A stretch of 64,000 bases of DNA from contig JAVLUZ010000154.1 of NCBI GenBank assembly GCA_036768485.1, positions 25,409,637-25,473,636 of the forward strand, read 5' to 3'. The DNA is from Mermis nigrescens. Its lineage: Eukaryota; Nematoda; Enoplea; Mermithida; Mermithidae. Position 1 is the stretch's first letter. Each line of letters opens with the position of its first letter. The position numbers and the translations under genes are program-made. The notes below the pieces were generated by a model. It was not told where the DNA came from and searched no databases. It saw nothing but the letters and a program-made list of their open reading frames with translations. Of the stretch, positions 59,129-64,000 are shown piece after piece.

Positions 59129-59984
59129 AAGGTATCCCCCTACCAGGACTTTTGGAAGGCATACCCCTCAGGCCATTTTGGACCGAGACCGATTGCTTGA
59201 ACCATGAAAAGCGTCAAATGACGCCTAACAGTACAATTTAAAGCACATGTAATTATTTTTAAAGCCGCAGACTGTCCATTTGACTCATTCAGACACTTTT
59301 CTTTTATTATTTAGTTTACATATATCTGATTTCTTGTTTATATATTATATACATTTATATATATTATATATATTTACATATATCTGATTTCGTTGTCCTT
59401 ATTTTACTTGCTTTCTAACAAATTTAACTATAAAATTTATGAAAAAATAAATACGACTAATTAAATACCAAATTTTTACATTGAACAGCTAAAGAATTAC
59501 TCATTTACCCCTTCCACTGGAAACTCGATTTACCAGAGGTTTTGACTTGTGCATGTAGGCAGTGATATAAAATGTCAATTCCCCAACGGTCAAGTCACTC
59601 ATTAGCATGGGATTAGAGTTGGACTGGTCTCCACTAAAACTTTACGGTCCCCTAAATATCGGCTAGACTCCCATATAATTCTATTTATTAAAAATTTATT
59701 TGTATAAATCTAGCATTTTGTTTACAGTGGATACAGCTTTGGCATAGAATTCGAAAAATGGGCATTTTTTGCCTAACTTACGTAATCAATCTTTTTTGAC
59801 ATTTTCAGAAATTTTCGACTCGATGTTTTTTACTCCAATCGTTATTTTTTCGATTTTTAACATTTTCAAAAATTTTCGGCAATCGCCCAAGTCCCTATCA
59901 GCCGAAATTAGACAAGGGCGTTGGGTGAGTTCTGGGGGTCTAAATGGACCCCCCCCAAAATCCAGCAGACCATCCCCCCAAATC
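59129..59984. other. No confident gene
   Basis: AT-rich. 59807-59930 on the plus strand has acceptor- and donor-like edges but no recognisable peptide. Confidence 0.35.
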
Positions 59985-60195
59985 GATGGTGTTCCAACAG
60001 CCTCACCGTCCCAACAACCCCACCGTCCCAACAGCCCCACAACGTCCCAACAGCCCTGCTCATAATCCCAACAGTCCACCATTCCCACAGCCCGCACCGT
60101 GCCAACAGCCCCACCAATAATTTCAACAGCCCCACCAGTCCCAAGAGCCCCCCAATCCCAACAGTTCCACCTTTCCAACTGTCACACTGTCCCAA
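59985..60195 (+). repeat. CCCAACAGCCCCACC minisatellite
   Basis: Irregular 15-17 bp units. The inverse sequence recurs at 61755-61985. Confidence 0.8.
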
Positions 60196-60363
60196 TTACA
60201 CATGGGCGTGGGGGAAAGAAGGATGTTTGGGGTTTAACCCCACCCCTTTCCCAGAATCTGGAATCCTCCCAAATTATGTTAGACCCCCAGAATTCTACTT
60301 TTAGCACATTTCTTGATCACTTTACCCCAGCAGATCCCCACAATTCTAATGTATCGTCCCAAC

Positions 60364-60627
60364 CACACCTGGGCGTGGGGTTGGGGGGGGTATGCACCCC
60401 CCAGAAACCAAAATACCCCCCCAGAAATCAAAATACCCACCCCAGAATTCAATTTTTGAAAAATTTTTCGTCTTTTTCGTAATTTTTTGATGCCAATGGA
60501 TAGTGCTTGATGAGAAACGTCGAAAAATGGTGTTTTTATCGCCATACCACCATTTTTAGGGCCATTTTTTTACCTTCGAAAAAATCTTGCACTCCCCCCC
60601 CCAGAATTTTCTTGCTGCCCACGTATG
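60364..60627 (-). repeat. M1 copy, TSD GTCCCAAC
   Basis: Exact TSD at 60356-60363 and 60628-60635. Confidence 0.95.
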
Positions 60628-60642
60628 GTCCCAACTCCAAAC

Positions 60643-61163
60643 CATAGGTGGGCAGCACCAAAATTCTAGGGGGATATGTGCAAGATTTTTCAAAGGTCAA
60701 AAAATGGTCTTAAAAATGGTGGTATGGCGGCAAAACACAATTTTTCAACGTTCCTCATCGAGCACTATCCATTTGCATCAAAAACTTGTGAAAAAAACAG
60801 AAAAAATTTCAAAGATTGAATTCAGGGGGATTTTGATATCTTGGGAGATATTCGGCCTTCTGGGGGTGCATACCAACGTGGCAGGAAGAAAATTCTGGAG
60901 GACGGAAGGTGCAAGATTTTTCAATGGTAGGTAAAGAATGGCCTTAAAATGGTGGTATGGCGAGAAAAACACCATTTTTCGACGTTTCTCATCGAGCACT
61001 ATCCATTGGCATAAAAAAATTGCGAAAAAACGAAAAAAATTTAAAAATTGAATTCTGGGGGTATTTTGATTTCTGAGGGGAGGTATTGTGGTTTCTCGGG
61101 GGAGGTGCATACCCCCAACCCAAGCCCCCGCCCACGTGTGGTGCATACCCCCACGCCCGCGTG
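60643..61163 (+). repeat. M1 copy split by a nested M1
   Basis: CATAGGTGGGCAGCACC start; interrupted after GTGCATAC; resumes CCCCCACGCCCGCGTG. Confidence 0.82.
60874..61140 (+). repeat. Nested M1 copy, TSD GTGCATAC
   Basis: Exact TSD at 60866-60873 and 61141-61148. Same orientation as its host, unlike the other nested copies. Confidence 0.93.
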
Positions 61164-61754
61164 GTGGTCCCTCCCAACTGTCCCACTGTGACAACCATAG
61201 ACGCACAGCACGACCGGTCTGGAGAAGGATTTTTGAGCCAAAAATGACCTCAAAAACAGGTATGAATGTTAAAATGGCGTAAAAACTACGCTAATCCACA
61301 GTTTTTGCTATTTCTACCTAAGTTGTAAGTACATGCTGTTATTTTATGATCCAATAGAGCGCTTTTAAAGATTGTGGGATGCGCAACCGCTGCCTAGTTC
61401 ACTTCCGCCGCATTAGAACAGAACCGCCGCATAGTCTATAATTGCTACATACGTCGTGTACTTTCGGACAGGCCCGTATTCAGGATTCGTCCAAAAAGGT
61501 GGGGAGCGGACCTGACATAAAATGATAAAATGGTCTTATATCTCGGAAACTTCGCTAAGATAGCAAGTAAAAATCGTATTTTCCGACTTTTCTCGCCGAA
61601 AAAACAGATATTAAACCTTTTTTATTATATTTATTTCTTATTATTAATTACTACATTACTTTTAATTAAACGGGGACCCGTATAACTTCTACATTTTAAA
61701 TGTACATCCGCCTACTTTAAAACGCATTTCTTGTATAATAACGATTGCAGCGAT
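61164..61754. other. No gene seen
   Basis: 61195-61310 resembles the 1497/8581 repeat family and 61465-61560 an old element. Nothing coding. Confidence 0.4.
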
Positions 61755-61985
61755 TTGTGGGACTGTTGGGACGCTAGGGCTGTCGGGATTGGTGGGGCTG
61801 TTGGGACTGGTAAGGCTGTTGGGATTATTGGTGGGGCTGTTGGGACGATGAGGCTGTTGGTACGGTGGGGCTGTTGTGACTGGTAAGGCTGTTGGGATTA
61901 TTGGTGGGGCTGTTGGGACGATGAGGCTGTTGGTACGGTGGGGCTGTTGGGACTGGTGGGTTTGTTGAGACATCACCTCAAAAAT
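61755..61985 (-). repeat. CAACAGCCCCACC minisatellite, inverted
   Basis: Two successive 73-bp higher-order units (GACTGGTAAGGCTG at about 61805 and 61878) built of GGGGCTGTTGGGAC-like pieces. Confidence 0.85.
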
Positions 61986-62308
61986 CGATAGACCCGCATA
62001 ATTGAATCTTTGGTGCTATTTTCGGCAATTCGGCCAATCGGACCTCCAGAATTTGGCTGCTGCCCATATATGCGCGTAACCAGCTCGAAGTATCGGAAGG
62101 GGCGCAGCCGGTTACTTTTATGGTATCTTAAATTTTTGACCAAGAATGGCGAAAAAATAAGCATAAAAATTACCTAAAAACGCAAATTGTCGCCAAAAAT
62201 TAAAGGGGATTAAAATTTTGTGACTTTGGGGTAATGGGGGAGGACCGACTTCAAGTAGGGGGATTCCCAACCTCCTGTTAAATCTGTAGGTGTAATGACG
62301 TCATAAAC
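61986..62308. other. Repeat debris in TERT intron
   Basis: 61975-62075 is an eroded M-type end (CTGCTGCCCATATATGCG). No exon seen. Confidence 0.4.
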
Positions 62309-62711
62309 CTTGAATTGATTCTATTGTCGAAGCAAACGTCGTGCGCCCGGGCCTTTAAGTAATGCTTCAACCGCATTGCTACTAACTGATTGGCGTTCCT
62401 ACAGTAATCTACAGTAATAAAATCGCGCATATTATCGCAATGGCTCCATCGCTCGTCTTCCAAAAAAACTTGATTATTCGTCGAATCGAACAGAACGCCG
62501 CACCAGGGAACTAATTTTGACCATTTTATGTCCGGATAAAGGCGCTGGAGGGGCTGGTGCCTGAAACTCAGGTGCACCTTGGATGGGTTAGATTTAACGC
62601 CAAATTTCGAGGAACCGTCCAACATAAATTGGGCGAAATTTACAGCGTCTAATTTATTGGGCGTAATGTAAAGAAAATCGTCTATGTGACGCATGAGCAA
62701 CGTATCAGGCC
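62309..62711 (-). CDS. TERT: Telomerase reverse transcriptase, motif C-D-E exon
   Basis: Acceptor CCTTTTTAG, then PDTLLMRHIDDFLYITPNKL. This is RT motif C with the catalytic Asp pair in the TERT-specific context LMRhiDDFLyiTP. Motif D region: FGVKSNPSKVHLSFRH. Motif E (primer grip): LVPWCGVLFDS, the WCG hallmark of TERT. The exon continues into the C-terminal extension (YCRNANQLVAMRLKHYLKAR) and ends at AAG|GTTTAT in phase 2. TERT extends telomeres using its own RNA template. Upstream exons with motifs 1-B lie beyond 64000; I see none in 62712-64000. A downstream exon is proposed at 56774-57011. Confidence 0.95.
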
Positions 62712-64000
62712 CTAAAAAGGAATTCGGCGTAATCTACCGAAATATTGCGGTGTAAAGTGATTCGATGTAATGAAAACGCTCCGTTGTGGTGAAAAGGGCT
62801 TCGGTTAGTTGTAAAGTGACTCAATAACATGATTTATAATTTTCGATTTTCTCAGAAGGGATAATTTGAATAGCGATGAGTAAAGCACCACGAGACGGAA
62901 GTGAATCAGAGCAAAAAACGGATTAGTGCTTCAGTGCAGTGTAAAATGCTTTTCGTCTCACATTTAGAAAAGTAGAGAGCACATGCACCAATTCACAATG
63001 GAATAGATTGAATAAAAAATAAACTGAATACAAATGTCAGATTAAGAGTACAAAAAACTTTTTCTATTTCACACTCTCTCTTACAACAATAGAAAAATTT
63101 GCGCTACCTGCAAAGAAATTGAAAAATATCGCGTTGTAACGTTACCTACTGCGAAGTATGGAGTTTCTTACTTTCATATAAGCGGCAGACTACTTTACAC
63201 AATTAAATGGTTAGTTTACAATACTTCAGTGCATATTACTTGTCAGACAAAAATTATAGTTCCGACTTCAAAGCGGATCTATGCGTATCACAATTAGCAA
63301 AATATAAGTAATGACGTACATGCACGCTGAAAGATATAGGGTGGAGGGTATCCCCAGGAATGTTCCAGTTCCAGGTTTTCCGAAAAAGACAGTTCTGGTT
63401 CCAGTTCTTAGAAAATCAAAATCTCGATTCCGGTTCCGGTCCGGTTTTCACGAAGGTTGGAACCGACGGTTCCGGTTCCGGTTCTTGGACCTAGGAACCG
63501 GCGGTTCCGGTTCTCGGTTCCGGTACTAAGTATATAAGCTATGACTTTATACATGTAACTTGGTCGAAAATATTGTTAGAAACTTATTATCAGAAAATCC
63601 GATCATCAGTGAACTATGCTACGTGAAAAGCTGTATTTCTAAATGTATTTAAAATCTGTTTCGAATCTATTTTATTCAATCTGCTTCATACTTTTTCTGA
63701 AACGTTCTAGTAGTATATTTTTTCTAATGTAGGCGACGAAGCAATGGAACAAAATAATTATTTATTGAATTCTGACTAAATTTTATAAGAGGTGGCGTAA
63801 CACGCCACAAAAAGTTGAGCAACTTTAGCGGTGCTAATAGGACTATGAAGGGTAAAATTATAATTGAGAGTTAGTCGTCTTCTTGATAAAATATCATCAG
63901 CGAAGTAAGGTCAGTTACTCGTAGCAAATGACGCCATGCTTTTTGAAAAGCAGTAAGCAAAATAAGGTTTTTTTCAAAGTTTTTGAGTCTCTGGTTTTAC
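62712..64000. other. TERT intron side; GGTTCC-repeat block, no exon seen
   Basis: 63365-63530 is a block of GGTTCC/GGAACC units preceded by ATAGGGTGGAGGGTATCCCC, resembling the subterminal block of a hAT-type element (TAGGG terminus at about 63338). The rest is AT-rich and unassigned; 62740-63190 again has GTGTAAAGTG-like phrases. Confidence 0.45.

Noticed and set aside
59807..59930. Possible plus-strand exon with acceptor TTGACATTTTCAG and donor GGGTGAGTT
   Set aside because: No recognisable peptide in any frame, low-complexity Phe/Ile content, and no partner exons on this strand.
19099..61253. Many 60-140-codon Pro/Gly-rich frames
   Set aside because: They coincide with M1 and M2 elements, whose C- and G-tracts lack stops; the same peptides recur at each copy.

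Overview
The window is animal nuclear DNA. Coding sequence is broken into GT-AG exons, there is a eukaryotic class II tRNA gene, and the recognisable genes are eukaryote-specific (TFIID subunit TAF13, Mediator subunit MED19, telomerase reverse transcriptase). An invertebrate, probably arthropod-like, fits the very AT-rich, transposon-packed sequence, but I cannot name the species. Telomerase makes a true fly unlikely.

Genes, left to right. 168-398 (+) is the last exon of a NOP9-like Pumilio-repeat protein, followed by tRNA-Leu(UAA) at 582-664 (-). Three exon-like segments of an unrecognised gene lie at 949-1076, 1922-2149 and 3130-3223 (+). TAF13 is at 3828-4196 (+). A four-exon minus-strand gene (30515 to 18172) encodes a secreted or membrane-anchored protein with six TolB/PD40 repeats. 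A four-exon minus-strand MED19 gene (40959 to 34128) is complete and in phase. At the right end TERT lies on the minus strand: the motif C/D/E exon at 62309-62711 and a probable C-terminal exon at 56774-57011. No functional link between neighbours is evident; these are housekeeping genes separated by repeats.

Most of the rest is repeats. Commonest is a 240-280 bp element (called M1 here) with termini CATACGTGGGC / GCCCAGGTGTG and 8-bp target-site duplications (TSDs). I count about 25 copies, five of them inserted into other M1 copies at only two positions. Several other non-autonomous families (called N1-N6) mostly have hAT-type termini (TAGTG, TAGAG, CAGTG, CAGNG) and 8-bp TSDs. Many carry blocks of short self-complementary repeats (CACCGG, GGCCCC, GGATCC, GGTTCC, TAGTCC, CCGGAC) just inside their ends.

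Other structures: a diverged ~375-bp tandem array (about 9.9-17.1 kb) split by nested insertions and long (TA)n tracts; a miniature LTR element (TRIM) at 55080-55597 with a related unoccupied site nearby; an inverted LINE fragment inside an N4 element; a 1.4-kb duplication; a duplicated dead exon of the PD40 gene; and a 32-bp minisatellite beside a MED19 splice donor. All names of the M and N type are local labels, not database names.
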